Source of the DNA: Limisphaerales bacterium
Lineage (GTDB): Bacteria; Verrucomicrobiota; Verrucomicrobiia; Limisphaerales; SXTU01
Direction of reading: 5' to 3'
DNA length: 64,000 nucleotides
Assembly: GCA_009773355.1 (NCBI GenBank)
Contig: WRPG01000018.1
Span: forward strand, 1 to 64,000
In this document: one piece after another, positions 25,483-33,493 of the stretch
Layout of the letters: the number at the start of each line of letters is the position of its first letter
Numbering within the stretch: the stretch's first letter is position 1
Made by a program: the position numbers and the translations under genes
The notes under the pieces: model-generated
The model's database searches: none
Told to the model about the DNA's origin: nothing
What the model saw: only the letters and a program-made list of their open reading frames with translations

Positions 25483-25899
25483 TCACTGAGCAGGCGGCGG
25501 ATGGCGGTGCCGGTGGGTTTCTTCCTCCCGGATGGCCAGCGCGAGCGGCCGGTTCATTCGCAAAGCGGCAATCGTCGCCCGCCCAACCGGCGTCAAGCCC
25601 GTGACATGCAGCCCGTCCCATGCGAAATGCACCAGCCAGGCGTCACGTCGCGGATGAAACAGACGCACCAGTTTTCCCGTTGCCGGGTCCACGGTTTCTT
25701 CACGAGCACCCTTCCGCAAGGAGCAGGAAACACGGGCCAAAGCCAGATTCTCCAGCGCCGTCGAACCGCTGGCCGCGACTGGGGTGACATGATCCACATG
25801 AAAGCGTGCCTCCTGTCCGGCTTGGGAAAGCCCGCAATACTCGCAGCGGCCGCCAGCCCGGTCCACGACCTGCCGCCGCAGACTGGCCGGGATGGTCAT
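25483..25899 (-). CDS. HNH endonuclease (small, free-standing)
   Basis: 138 residues. The HNH fold is clear: CEYCGLSQAG with CxxC, HVDHVTPVAASGSTALENLA with the catalytic D-H and the N of HNH, and CSLRKGAREETVDPATG, where one cysteine of the second zinc pair is replaced by serine or valine. Small HNH proteins of this kind are abundant in cyanobacteria, Planctomycetota and Verrucomicrobiota. The rest (LFHPRRDAWLVHFAWDG, LTPVGRATIAALRMN) is a conserved tail of that subgroup. The start overlaps the stop of the 74-residue gene (ATGA). It could be a homing-type nuclease for its own cassette or a DNA-damage/defence protein. Confidence 0.88.
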   Translation of the reverse strand: MTIPASLRRQVVDRAGGRCEYCGLSQAGQEARFHVDHVTPVAASGSTALENLALARVSCSLRKGAREETVDPATGKLVRLFHPRRDAWLVHFAWDGLHVTGLTPVGRATIAALRMNRPLALAIREEETHRHRHPPPAQ

Positions 25900-26120
25900 G
25901 CTGCAAGTCCGCCCAACCGCTCCGCGCGTGCGCGCAGGACGGACAGCAGCTCCGCCAAATCCACCAACCCCTCCGCCTCGCGCCGCTCGTCGTCGGTGAG
26001 CGGCCTGCCGGCATCCTGCTGGTCCAGCAACTGGGTCAGCCGGTGCTGCACACCGGCCGGGAGCCGCATCCGGGCAAGTTCATCCGGCACTTCCAATTCG
26101 AGATGCACTGCTTGTGGCAT
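25896..26120 (-). CDS. Small partner protein of the HNH nuclease (74 residues)
   Basis: Starts MPQAVHLELEVPDELARMRL, with no cysteines and a helical, charged body containing LLDQQDAGRPLTDDERREAE followed by GLVDLAELLSVLRARAERLG. I recognise this as the small protein often encoded just upstream of such HNH genes, but its role is unknown; antitoxin-like or DNA-binding functions are possible. It is translationally coupled to the HNH gene. About 60 bases separate its start from the end of lpxK. Confidence 0.75.
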   Translation of the reverse strand: MPQAVHLELEVPDELARMRLPAGVQHRLTQLLDQQDAGRPLTDDERREAEGLVDLAELLSVLRARAERLGGLAA

Positions 26121-26180
26121 GGTTGGAAACTAACGGAATGCCTGCGCCGAGACAATCGGTGTTTTGCGCCTGGCCCGCGC

Positions 26181-27353
26181 CTACTTGAAGCAAATCTGCC
26201 GCACGCAGTCCTGGAAGTCCTTCGCGCCGGAGAGGATTTTGATTTCCACGCGCATGAAGCAGATGGGCAGGTCGCGCCGGTCAATCTTCGGGAAGCGCAC
26301 GGCGTCCTTCTGCGTGGTCACGATGATCTCGGCCTGGCGCTTCTTGGCACGGTTGATGGCGTTGAGCACTTCCTGCTGCGTGAAGCGGTGGTGGTCGGCG
26401 AAGCGCTTGGAATACACCAGCTCCGCGCCCTGCTTCACCAGGCTGCTCTCGAAGCTCTCCGGCTGCGCGATGCCGCTGAAGCTCGCGACCTTCTTGCCCT
26501 TGAGAAAGCTCAGGTCCATCCGCTCGCCCGTGAACACGTCCTCGAAGTAAAGCGGGTGGTGGACGCACTCGACGACGCTCGCCTTCGGGTTGTGCTTGGC
26601 GATGCGGGCGCGGAGCCGCGCGGTGTCGCCGTCGCTCTTGGTGAGGAAGATGACGCTGGCGCGGTCGAGGTGCGAGGGCGGCTCGCGCAAGGTGCCGCGC
26701 GGGAGCAGGTGCTCGTTGCCGAAGGGCTGCTGGCAATCCACGAGAACGATGTCCTTCCGGCGACCGCGCAGGTTCCAATACTGGTAGCCGTCGTCGAGCA
26801 GCAGCGTGTCGCAGCCGAACTTCGCGATGGCGTAGCGGCCCGCCTTCACGCGGTCCTTGTCCACCAGCACGACCACGTCCTTCAAGTTGCTCGCGAGCAT
26901 GTATGGCTCGTCGCCGGCGGTCTCGGAATTGAGCAGCAAATTCTTCCCGTCGGAGACGACGCGCGGCGGCGTGGTGTCCTCGCGGAGCAGGAGCTTGTTC
27001 AACAGGCGCGGACCGAGCGGGCCGGGGTTCGAGCGATAGCCGCGCGAGAGGATGGCGACCTTGCGGCCCGAGTCGGTCAGCTCGCGCGCGAACTTCTCCA
27101 CCACCGGCGTCTTGCCCGTGCCGCCAACGGTGACGTTGCCGACGGCGATGACCTGCACGCCGAGCGTGGCGTCGCGCAGGATGCGGACGTTGTAGAGGAA
27201 GAGGCGGAGCTTCACGGCGAGCGTGAAGATCTTGGAGAGCGCGAGCAGCGTGGTGCGCAGGAGGGCGGCGCGCTTGCCCCGGCGCTGCTCGAAGATGACT
27301 TCGAGCACGAAGGTCTCGGCGTCTTCCGTCCAGTTGCGGAGCGTCTCGCGCAT
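26181..27353 (-). CDS. lpxK: Tetraacyldisaccharide 4'-kinase LpxK
   Basis: 390 residues. It phosphorylates the 4' position of the lipid A disaccharide precursor at the inner membrane. The P-loop is [18 protein letters not shown] at about residues 72-89, followed by [14 protein letters not shown] and the [20 protein letters not shown] Walker B-like segment. A membrane-associated helix lies in the first 60 residues. The start at 27353 is ATG, and [15 protein letters not shown] is a plausible N-terminus. The final 15 residues overlap the direct repeat, which leaves the reading frame intact. Confidence 0.93.
   Translation of the reverse strand: MRETLRNWTEDAETFVLEVIFEQRRGKRAALLRTTLLALSKIFTLAVKLRLFLYNVRILRDATLGVQVIAVGNVTVGGTGKTPVVEKFARELTDSGRKVAILSRGYRSNPGPLGPRLLNKLLLREDTTPPRVVSDGKNLLLNSETAGDEPYMLASNLKDVVVLVDKDRVKAGRYAIAKFGCDTLLLDDGYQYWNLRGRRKDIVLVDCQQPFGNEHLLPRGTLREPPSHLDRASVIFLTKSDGDTARLRARIAKHNPKASVVECVHHPLYFEDVFTGERMDLSFLKGKKVASFSGIAQPESFESSLVKQGAELVYSKRFADHHRFTQQEVLNAINRAKKRQAEIIVTTQKDAVRFPKIDRRDLPICFMRVEIKILSGAKDFQDCVRQICFK
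26183..26229. repeat. 47-bp direct repeat, right copy (lpxK 3' end)
   Basis: Starts ACTTGAAGCAAATCTGCCGC. It encodes the last residues of LpxK ([15 protein letters not shown]) and two bases of its stop codon. It pairs with 25420-25466. Confidence 0.9.
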
Positions 27354-27388
27354 GTGGCGCGGATGCTGCCAGCACGAGCCGGGAGGGG

Positions 27389-27465
27389 AAAGTGATTAGA
27401 TTAGTCGGGCATCGCCGATTTGAGCACTCAAAGGTCTCGCACCAACCACTAATTACCAATTACTT
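27389..27465. repeat. Word-type inverted repeat, family I (I2)
   Basis: Left arm AAGTGATTAGATTAGTCGGG, right arm ACCAACCACTAATTACCAAT plus TACTT. It fills the gap between lpxI and lpxK. Its right end runs into the lpxI stop codon at 27460. Confidence 0.75.
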
Positions 27466-28290
27466 TTCCCCCTCGACCGTGACCACCGACAAGCCGTGCT
27501 GCCGGACGAGCTTCTCCATCACGTCCTGCTCCAGCAGCAGCGTGCGGCCGACTTCAAAGGCGAGCACGCGGACGCCGCCGGCGGCGCAGGCCTCGAGCGT
27601 GCGCGGGCCGACGCAGGGAATGTCGAACCGGAGATCGTGCTGCTCCTTGGCCACCTTCACGGCGACCGCGCCGCCGGCCTTGCCGGCGAGTTCGCCACCA
27701 CGCGCAAGCGCCTTGTCCGTGCCCTCGAAACCCTCGACCGCGAGCACGGTGCCGCCCTTGACCACGACGGTCTGGCCGATTTCGAGCCGGGAAACCTCCT
27801 TCGCGATGCGGAAGCCGAAGCGCACATCCGCCGTCTCCTCGTCGCTCAGTTGCTTGCCGAGGGCAAAGCCCGGCCCGGCCATGAGCGGCTGCAGCCACGG
27901 CACGGCGGAGATGAGTTCCACGCCGTCCTTGCGCAGCTCGTCCGCGATGCCGCCGAAGATGGTGTGGGCGTTCTTCTCCTTGAGCCGCATGAGGAGCGCG
28001 ACCGCGCGGAGGTCGGGGCGGAGGTCGAACAAGTTCTTGGGCGCGATCTGCCCGGCCATGACGCAGTGCTTCACGCCGCGTTCCGCAAACGCCGCGATCA
28101 ACTTGCCAAGCTGCCCCACGCGCAGCCAGACGATCTCGTCCACGAGCTTCGCCAGTGCGGGGTCGGTCTCGCCCTCGAAGGCGACGGCGACGAGGCGCGC
28201 GACGCCCATCGCGCGGGCCTGCTTCGCGAGCAGGAACGGCAGCGTGCGGTTGCCGGCAATGAGGCCGAGCGTCTGGATGGCGGCGGACAC
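27460..28290 (-). CDS. lpxI: UDP-2,3-diacylglucosamine pyrophosphatase LpxI
   Basis: 276 residues. It hydrolyses UDP-2,3-diacylglucosamine to lipid X and UMP in the cytoplasm; LpxI replaces LpxH in many bacteria. Family features are LGLIAGNRTLPFLLAKQARA at the N-terminus, the VGQLGKLIAAFAERGVKHCV segment, and the C-terminal DLRFDIPCVGPRTLEACAAG followed by LAFEVGRTLLLEQ. It is the first gene of the minus-strand lipid A group lpxI-lpxK-lpxL-like-waaF. Confidence 0.93.
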   Translation of the reverse strand: MSAAIQTLGLIAGNRTLPFLLAKQARAMGVARLVAVAFEGETDPALAKLVDEIVWLRVGQLGKLIAAFAERGVKHCVMAGQIAPKNLFDLRPDLRAVALLMRLKEKNAHTIFGGIADELRKDGVELISAVPWLQPLMAGPGFALGKQLSDEETADVRFGFRIAKEVSRLEIGQTVVVKGGTVLAVEGFEGTDKALARGGELAGKAGGAVAVKVAKEQHDLRFDIPCVGPRTLEACAAGGVRVLAFEVGRTLLLEQDVMEKLVRQHGLSVVTVEGEK

Positions 28291-28387
28291 GGACGGCAGC
28301 GTAGCGGGGCGGCGGCGTGTTGTCAGGAGCGGAATGGCCGGCCGCTTGCCGCTCGACAGGCCGCCGCGCCGCGCCTATGACTGCGCC

Positions 28388-29479
28388 ATGCTCAACACTG
28401 CCTTCCGCTGCGGCTTGGGGATCGCCCTGACCGTCCTGATTTGCGCCAGCGCCTCCGCCGCGCCCGCGAAGCCCCCGACCATCGTGCTCGTCAGCGGCGA
28501 GTTCGAATACAAGTCCGCCGAGACGCTGCCCGTGCTTCGCAAGCAACTGGAGGCGAAGCTGGGCGCGAAGTGCGTCTATCTTGCGCGGCCCGCCGACCCG
28601 AAGGCGCAGACCATCGCCGGGCTGGAGGCGCTCGACACCGCCGACCTCGCCATCATCTTCATCCGCCGCATGACGCTGCCGGAGGAGCAGCTCGCGCACT
28701 TCAAGAAGTTCGCCGCGTCGGGCAAGCCGAGCATCGGCCTGCGCACGGCGAGCCACGCGTTCGAGAACTGGAAGGAGTGGGACCGCGACGTGCTGGGCGG
28801 CAATTACCAGAACCATCACAACAACAAGCTCGCCACGACCGTGCGCGTGGTGCCGGAGGCGGCGGGGCACCCGATCCTCAAGGGCGTGGCCAAGGAGTTC
28901 GCCAGCCCCGGCTCGCTCTACCGGAACAGTCCGCTGCCGTCCGGCTCGAAGGTGTTGCTGATGGGCAGCGTCGAGGGCAAGCCCGCCGAACCGGTCGCGT
29001 GGACCCATGATTATCAAGGCACGCCGGTCTTCTACACCTCGCTCGGCCATCCCGAGGAGTTTGGCACCGAGGCGTTCGACCGGCTGCTCTTGAACGCGGT
29101 GCAATGGGCGCTCGCCCAGCCAGTGCGGAAGACCGAAGCGGCAGGCGCCGCAGAGCCGGTGGGCTTCCGGCGCGTGGGCGTGGCGGACTTCGACAAACTC
29201 TGGCGGGAAAAGAGATACACCGTGCTCGACGTGCGCACGGCGGACGAGTTCAAGGACGGCCACATCCCTGGCGCGGTGAACCTCGACGTGCTGGACGACA
29301 GCTTCGAGAAGAAGGTGGCCGCGCTGGACAAGTCCAAGACCTACCTCGTCCACTGCGCCGCCGGCCGCCGCAGCGCCACCGCGGCGGCGGAGATGAAAAA
29401 GCTCGGCTTCAAGTCGGTGGTGGACCTCGCGCCCGGCTTCAACGGCTGGAAGGCGGCGGGCAAGCCGGTGGAGAAATAG
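28388..29479 (+). CDS. Exported ThuA-like domain fused to a rhodanese domain
   Basis: 363 residues from ATG 28388, with signal peptide MLNTAFRCGLGIALTVLICA. Residues about 27-235 are a ThuA-like domain (IVLVSGEFEYKSAETLPVL, IGLRTASHAFENWKEWD, VFYTSLGHPEEFGTEAF). Residues about 255-360 are a rhodanese domain (RYTVLDVRTADEFKDGHIPG) with an active-site loop HCAAGRRSATAA, where C is the sulphur-accepting residue and the C-x5-R shape is intact. A short linker joins them. Fusion suggests the rhodanese acts with the ThuA domain in the periplasm; the reaction is unknown. The antisense open frames here are ignored. Confidence 0.85.
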   Translation: MLNTAFRCGLGIALTVLICASASAAPAKPPTIVLVSGEFEYKSAETLPVLRKQLEAKLGAKCVYLARPADPKAQTIAGLEALDTADLAIIFIRRMTLPEEQLAHFKKFAASGKPSIGLRTASHAFENWKEWDRDVLGGNYQNHHNNKLATTVRVVPEAAGHPILKGVAKEFASPGSLYRNSPLPSGSKVLLMGSVEGKPAEPVAWTHDYQGTPVFYTSLGHPEEFGTEAFDRLLLNAVQWALAQPVRKTEAAGAAEPVGFRRVGVADFDKLWREKRYTVLDVRTADEFKDGHIPGAVNLDVLDDSFEKKVAALDKSKTYLVHCAAGRRSATAAAEMKKLGFKSVVDLAPGFNGWKAAGKPVEK

Positions 29480-29484
29480 CGCCG

Positions 29485-30456
29485 CTATTCCGAGCTGGCG
29501 TATTTCTGGATCAGCAGGTGGCTGCGCGCCGCCGTGAGTTCCATGATGAACTGGTCGTAGCTCTGGTAGCGGTCGTCCGGGTTCTTGGCCATCGCGCAGC
29601 AGATCGCCTCGTTGGTCTTCTCCTGAATCTCCGGCAGCTCCTCGATGGGCGGCTTGAGCGGCTGCTCGACGTGCGCGAGCGCAACCTCGTTGACCGTCGG
29701 AGCCTCGAAGGGAACGTGCCCGGTGAGCGCGTGATACAGCGTGCCCGCGAGCGAATACATGTCCGAGCGGAAGTCCTCCGTGTGAATCGAAATGCGCTCG
29801 GGCGCGATGTAGTAGGGCGTGCCGAAGACGCCCGCGTCGGGGTCGCGCCCGCCCTCGGAGCTTTGGGCGAGGCCGAAGTCCACCAGCTTCGGCTCGGGCG
29901 GCTCGTCGTTGTTGAAGAGGATGTTGCCCGGCTTGATGTCGAGGTGCAGCAGCCCGTGGCGGTTGGCGCAGTCGAGCGCGGAGGCGATCTTGATGCCCAC
30001 GTCGAGCACGAGCAGCTCGTCCACGCGGCCGTTGTCCTCGATGCGCCCGTCGAAGGTGCCGTTGTCCGCCAGCTCCATGACGAGGTATTTCTGCCCCTCC
30101 GCCTCGTCGAAGGCGTAGATGTGGATGATGTTCGAGTGGTTCAGCCCGGCGCAGGCGCGCGCCTCGCGCTTGAAGGCCTCGACCTGGATCAGGTCGGCGG
30201 CCATCTCCGGCTTCATCAGCTTCACCGCCACCTCACGGTTGAGGTTCAAGTCGTAGGAGCGGAAGACCGTGCCCATGCCGCCGGAGGCGATGACGCCGCG
30301 CAGCTCGAACTGCCGCAGCTTGACGGTGATCATCACCGGACCACCGCACTTGTTGCAGGGCTGGGTCTCGAACGGCGGGAGGTCGCTGGGAATGAAGTTT
30401 TTTGCGGCACACCGACCGCAAGACACCATTTTCAGTGATTTTTTGCCTTCGCTCAT
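29485..30456 (-). CDS. Ser/Thr protein kinase with N-terminal zinc ribbon
   Basis: 323 residues from ATG 30456. Residues 10-40 form a two-CxxC zinc ribbon (CGRCAAKNF ... CNKCGGPV). The kinase domain follows: VIASGGMGTVFRSYD, VAVKL with the lysine, HLDIKPGNILFNN with catalytic D and N (HRD replaced by HLD), DFGLAQ, GTPYYIAPERISI and DMYSLAGTLYHALTG. There is no transmembrane helix, and the protein ends soon after the kinase lobe, so it is a cytoplasmic Hanks-type kinase. Its targets are unknown. The divergent waaA gene starts 135 bases away. Confidence 0.9.
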   Translation of the reverse strand: MSEGKKSLKMVSCGRCAAKNFIPSDLPPFETQPCNKCGGPVMITVKLRQFELRGVIASGGMGTVFRSYDLNLNREVAVKLMKPEMAADLIQVEAFKREARACAGLNHSNIIHIYAFDEAEGQKYLVMELADNGTFDGRIEDNGRVDELLVLDVGIKIASALDCANRHGLLHLDIKPGNILFNNDEPPEPKLVDFGLAQSSEGGRDPDAGVFGTPYYIAPERISIHTEDFRSDMYSLAGTLYHALTGHVPFEAPTVNEVALAHVEQPLKPPIEELPEIQEKTNEAICCAMAKNPDDRYQSYDQFIMELTAARSHLLIQKYASSE

Positions 30457-30591
30457 TCCCGTGGACTTCTGAAGCGAGGTTAGCACTGGAGCCAACAGGC
30501 TCAAGACAAGATTCCACCGGACGCGGCAGTTCGTTAAGCGCCCGCTTTTAAGCTTGGTAACGACCGGCCCTTTTGTTTCAACCTGCGGCCC

Positions 30592-31890
30592 GTGCGGCTG
30601 CTCTACAACCTGCTCTTCCCGGTCTTCTTCCTGGTGAGCGCGCCGTATTACTTCTGGAAGATGTGGCGGCGCGGCGGCTGGCGCGGCGGCTTCGGCGAGC
30701 GGTTTGGCCGGATCGAGGCGGGCAAACTCCAGCCGCTCGCCGGCGCGAAGGTGCTCTGGCTGCACGCCGTGAGCGTCGGGGAGGTCGGCGTGTGCGCGCA
30801 GCTCGTCGCCACCCTGAAGCCGCGGCTGCCCGGCTGGAAGTTCGTCGTCTCGACCACCACCACCACCGGCATGGGCGAGATGGAGAAGAAACTTCCCGCC
30901 GACGTGACGCGCATTTACTACCCGGTGGACTTTCCGTGGGCCGTGCGCCGCACCCTCCGCGCCCTCCATCCGACGGCCCTTGTGCTGGTCGAGGCGGAAC
31001 TCTGGCCCAACCTCCTCTGGCAGGCGCAGGCAGCCGGGCTGCCGGTCTGCCTCGCCAACGCGCGCATCTCAGACCGGTCCTTCCCCCGCTATCGCCGCGC
31101 CGCGTTCCTGTTCCGCGATCTGTTCCAGTCCTTCGCCGGCGTGGGCGCGCAAAACCAGCCCGACGCCGCGCGCCTGGCCGAGCTGGGCTGCCGGGCCGGG
31201 GCGGTGCTCGTCACCGGCAACGTGAAGTTCGATGCCGTCAAGCCCCCCGACCCCGTGAAGGTCAACGCCCCCGCGCTGCTGCGCCAGCTCGGCGTGGCGG
31301 AGGACGTCCCGGTGCTCGTGGCCGGCAGCACCCACGCCGGCGAGGAGGTTCTGCTCGCGCGAATGGTCCTCCGGCTCCGCGAGCGCTTCCCGAGCCTGTT
31401 CCTCGTGCTGGTGCCGCGCCACTTCGAGCGCACGAAAGCCGTGGTCGAGGAACTTCGTTCCACCGGCATCCGCTTCGCGCTCCGCACCGAACTGGCCGAA
31501 GGGAAGCCCTTCACCCCCGGCGCGGTGGACTGCCTGCTCGTCAACACCACCGGCGAGCTGATGAGCTTCTACACGCGCGCCACCGTCGCCTTCGTCGGCA
31601 AGAGCCTCACCGCGAAGGGCGGGCAAAACCCCATCGAGCCGGGCGCGCTGGGCAAGGCGATGGTCTTCGGCCCGCACATGGAAAACTTCCGGCCCATCGC
31701 CGCTGACTTCGTTGCGAGCGATGGGGCCGTGCAAGTGTCCGACGCCCCCGCGCTGGAAGCCGCCTTCGCCACGCTGCTCGCTGACTCCGCCCGCCGTGAG
31801 CAGTTGGGAGCCAACGCGCTGCGGGTGGTGCAAAGAAACCAGGGAGCCGCCGAGCGGACGGCGGAGATGATTACGGCCAGGGTGTTTTGA
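30592..31890 (+). CDS. waaA: 3-deoxy-D-manno-octulosonic acid (Kdo) transferase WaaA
   Basis: 432 residues from GTG 30592. It transfers Kdo from CMP-Kdo to lipid A. An N-terminal membrane helix (LLYNLLFPVFFLVSAPYYF) is followed by the GT30 domain with VLWLHAVSVGEVGVCAQLV, STTTTTGMGEMEKKL and VEAELWPNLLWQAQAAG, then VAGSTHAGEE, where the GT-B C-terminal lobe begins, and a late GKAMVFGPHMENFRPIA. It lies apart from the lpxI-waaF group but serves the same pathway. Confidence 0.95.
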   Translation: MRLLYNLLFPVFFLVSAPYYFWKMWRRGGWRGGFGERFGRIEAGKLQPLAGAKVLWLHAVSVGEVGVCAQLVATLKPRLPGWKFVVSTTTTTGMGEMEKKLPADVTRIYYPVDFPWAVRRTLRALHPTALVLVEAELWPNLLWQAQAAGLPVCLANARISDRSFPRYRRAAFLFRDLFQSFAGVGAQNQPDAARLAELGCRAGAVLVTGNVKFDAVKPPDPVKVNAPALLRQLGVAEDVPVLVAGSTHAGEEVLLARMVLRLRERFPSLFLVLVPRHFERTKAVVEELRSTGIRFALRTELAEGKPFTPGAVDCLLVNTTGELMSFYTRATVAFVGKSLTAKGGQNPIEPGALGKAMVFGPHMENFRPIAADFVASDGAVQVSDAPALEAAFATLLADSARREQLGANALRVVQRNQGAAERTAEMITARVF

Positions 31891-31916
31891 ACCAAGCGGG
31901 GCGAAACCGCTGACGG

Positions 31917-33323
31917 CTAAACCAGCTCCCGGATCGGTTCGCCGTGTTCCACGACAAAGCGCGGGCGGCGCTGATGATCCTCGTAAGTCACATCCACGGG
32001 CACGCCCATGTGGTGGAAGATCGTCGCCGCCAGGTCGCCCGGCGTGAGGGCGCGCTCGGCGATTTGCCCGCCATCGCGGTCAGTCCCGCCGATGACCTGT
32101 CCGTGACGGAAGCCGCCGCCGGCGAGCGTGATGGAGGATACGTAAGGCCAGTGGTTGCGCCCGTCCGTGCTGCCCTGCGTGCCGATTTGAGGAGAGCGAC
32201 CGAACTCGCCCATCGCGATGACCAGCACGTCGTCGAGCAGGCCGCGCTCGCCAAGGTCGGTGACGAGCGTGGTGAAGAGGTGGTCGAACACCGGCAGCAG
32301 CGGGCGCAGGCCGCTCCAGATGCCGCCGTAGGGCGGGATGTTGTCGCCGTGCGTGTCCCAGGTGCCGGAGGCGGAATGGTTGCTGAGGTCGAGCGTGACG
32401 AAGCTTACGCCGCGCTCGACCAGCCGCCGCGCGAGGAGCGCCTTGCGACACCAGTCGTGCGGGCCGTAGCGGTCCACGATGCGCGGCGATTCCTGGCCGA
32501 GGTCAAAGGCCGCCTGTGCCTGCCCGCCCGCCACGAGGTCGAAGGCCTGCTGGCCGAAGCGGTCGAGCGCCTCGATGGAGCCGGAGTTGTCCACGTCGCG
32601 GCGTAGCGCGTCCATCTGCTGCGCGAGGGTCTGGCGCGAACGCACGCGGTCCATCGTGAGTTCGCCGGGGAGTTGAAAGAGCTGGCTGACGTTGTCGCCG
32701 ATGAAGGGGTTGTATTTCTGGCCGAGGTAGCCGGACCACGCGAAGTGCGTGCGGTCGCGGACATTGAGATGCACGGCGGGCGGCATCCCGGGCTGGTTCG
32801 CGCCGCGATGCTTGGCGACAATGGAGGCGAAGCCGGGATACATCTTCGCCTCGGGGTTCGTGCGCGGCTCGGCGCGGACGTTGGCGGTCTGCATCACCAT
32901 GTTCGGCTGGTGGTTGCTGCCGCGGCAGTCCATGGAGCGGATGATGGTGAGCTTGTCCATCAGCGCGGCCTGCTTGGGCAGATGCTCGCAGAGGTGAACG
33001 CCCGGCAGCTTGGTGGGAATGGTCTTGAACGGCCCGCGATAGCCGGGCGGCGCGTCGGGCTTCGGATCCCACATGTCCACATGGCTGGGACCGCCGGCCA
33101 TCCAGAGGAGGATGACGGACTTGTTGCTGCCCATCGCGCGGCCGGCGGCGGCGGCTTGCGCCCGGATGCGAAGGAGATCTGGCAACGTCAGCCCGCCGAG
33201 GCCCGCGAGGCTGGCCTTGAGCATTGAGCGGCGGCTGGAGACGTTCAACCCCTCGCGCACGCGCGGGTTCAGCGCGGTGAACGCGTGGCGGTGCGTGCTG
33301 GCGTGGGCGAGATCAGCGGGCAT
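31917..33323 (-). CDS. DUF1501 exported protein
   Basis: 468 residues from ATG 33323. An N-terminal twin-arginine-like signal (SSRRSMLKASLAGLGGLTLP) suggests Tat export. The body matches the alkaline-phosphatase-fold DUF1501 family: VILLWMAGGPSHVDMWDPKP with a metal-binding D and H, SGTWDTHGDNIPP, and LLDDVLVIAMGEFGRSPQIG. In Planctomycetota and Verrucomicrobiota these genes often sit beside large cytochrome-type DUF1549/DUF1553 genes; here it is alone. Probable sulfatase/phosphatase-like hydrolase; substrate unknown. Confidence 0.88.
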   Translation of the reverse strand: MPADLAHASTHRHAFTALNPRVREGLNVSSRRSMLKASLAGLGGLTLPDLLRIRAQAAAAGRAMGSNKSVILLWMAGGPSHVDMWDPKPDAPPGYRGPFKTIPTKLPGVHLCEHLPKQAALMDKLTIIRSMDCRGSNHQPNMVMQTANVRAEPRTNPEAKMYPGFASIVAKHRGANQPGMPPAVHLNVRDRTHFAWSGYLGQKYNPFIGDNVSQLFQLPGELTMDRVRSRQTLAQQMDALRRDVDNSGSIEALDRFGQQAFDLVAGGQAQAAFDLGQESPRIVDRYGPHDWCRKALLARRLVERGVSFVTLDLSNHSASGTWDTHGDNIPPYGGIWSGLRPLLPVFDHLFTTLVTDLGERGLLDDVLVIAMGEFGRSPQIGTQGSTDGRNHWPYVSSITLAGGGFRHGQVIGGTDRDGGQIAERALTPGDLAATIFHHMGVPVDVTYEDHQRRPRFVVEHGEPIRELV

Positions 33324-33379
33324 GGTGCGAACGTAGAAAGGCCGACGCGACGGGCCAAAGGAGAATTCAGGGCGACAGG

Positions 33380-33440
33380 TTTGGTGTCCACGCTTTAGCG
33401 TGCGGGAGCGTTCAGACACCCTGAAGGGTGGACACCAAAC
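33380..33440. repeat. REP-like palindrome, family M
   Basis: Left arm TTTGGTGTCCACGCTTTAGC with the CACGC-TTTA-GCGTG hairpin; right arm ends GGTGGACACCAAAC. It lies between the divergent DUF1501 and ROK genes. It carries a GGTGTC-type tag, not GTAG. Confidence 0.7.
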
Positions 33441-33493
33441 AGAAGCGCTCCTTTTCTCGTGCAATCCCCTCGCCCCGCCGCTGAAATCCCCGC

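Larger units (their letters stand above)
25467..26182. mobile_element. HNH-nuclease cassette inserted between lpxK and the lpxL-like gene
   Basis: A 716-base segment bounded by the 47-bp direct repeats, holding only two coupled genes (a 74-residue protein and an HNH endonuclease). One repeat plus the cassette is 763 bases. Removing it would restore lpxK directly followed by the acyltransferase gene, the usual lipid A order. There is no transposase or recombinase. That the unit is mobile is an inference from the duplication of the lpxK 3' end and the unrelated cargo. Confidence 0.65.

Noticed and set aside
25483-26120. The HNH pair as a toxin-antitoxin system
   Set aside because: The size and coupling would fit, but neither protein shows a known toxin or antitoxin fold; a mobile nuclease cassette explains the flanking duplication better.
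26181-26240. lpxK truncated by the cassette
   Set aside because: The LpxK frame runs to its own stop codon with a normal C-terminus; the duplication adds a second copy beyond it and the gene is intact.
27554-29353. A 599-codon minus-strand open frame across lpxI and the ThuA-rhodanese gene
   Set aside because: Low-complexity composition and no motif; both real genes here have strong family features in other frames.
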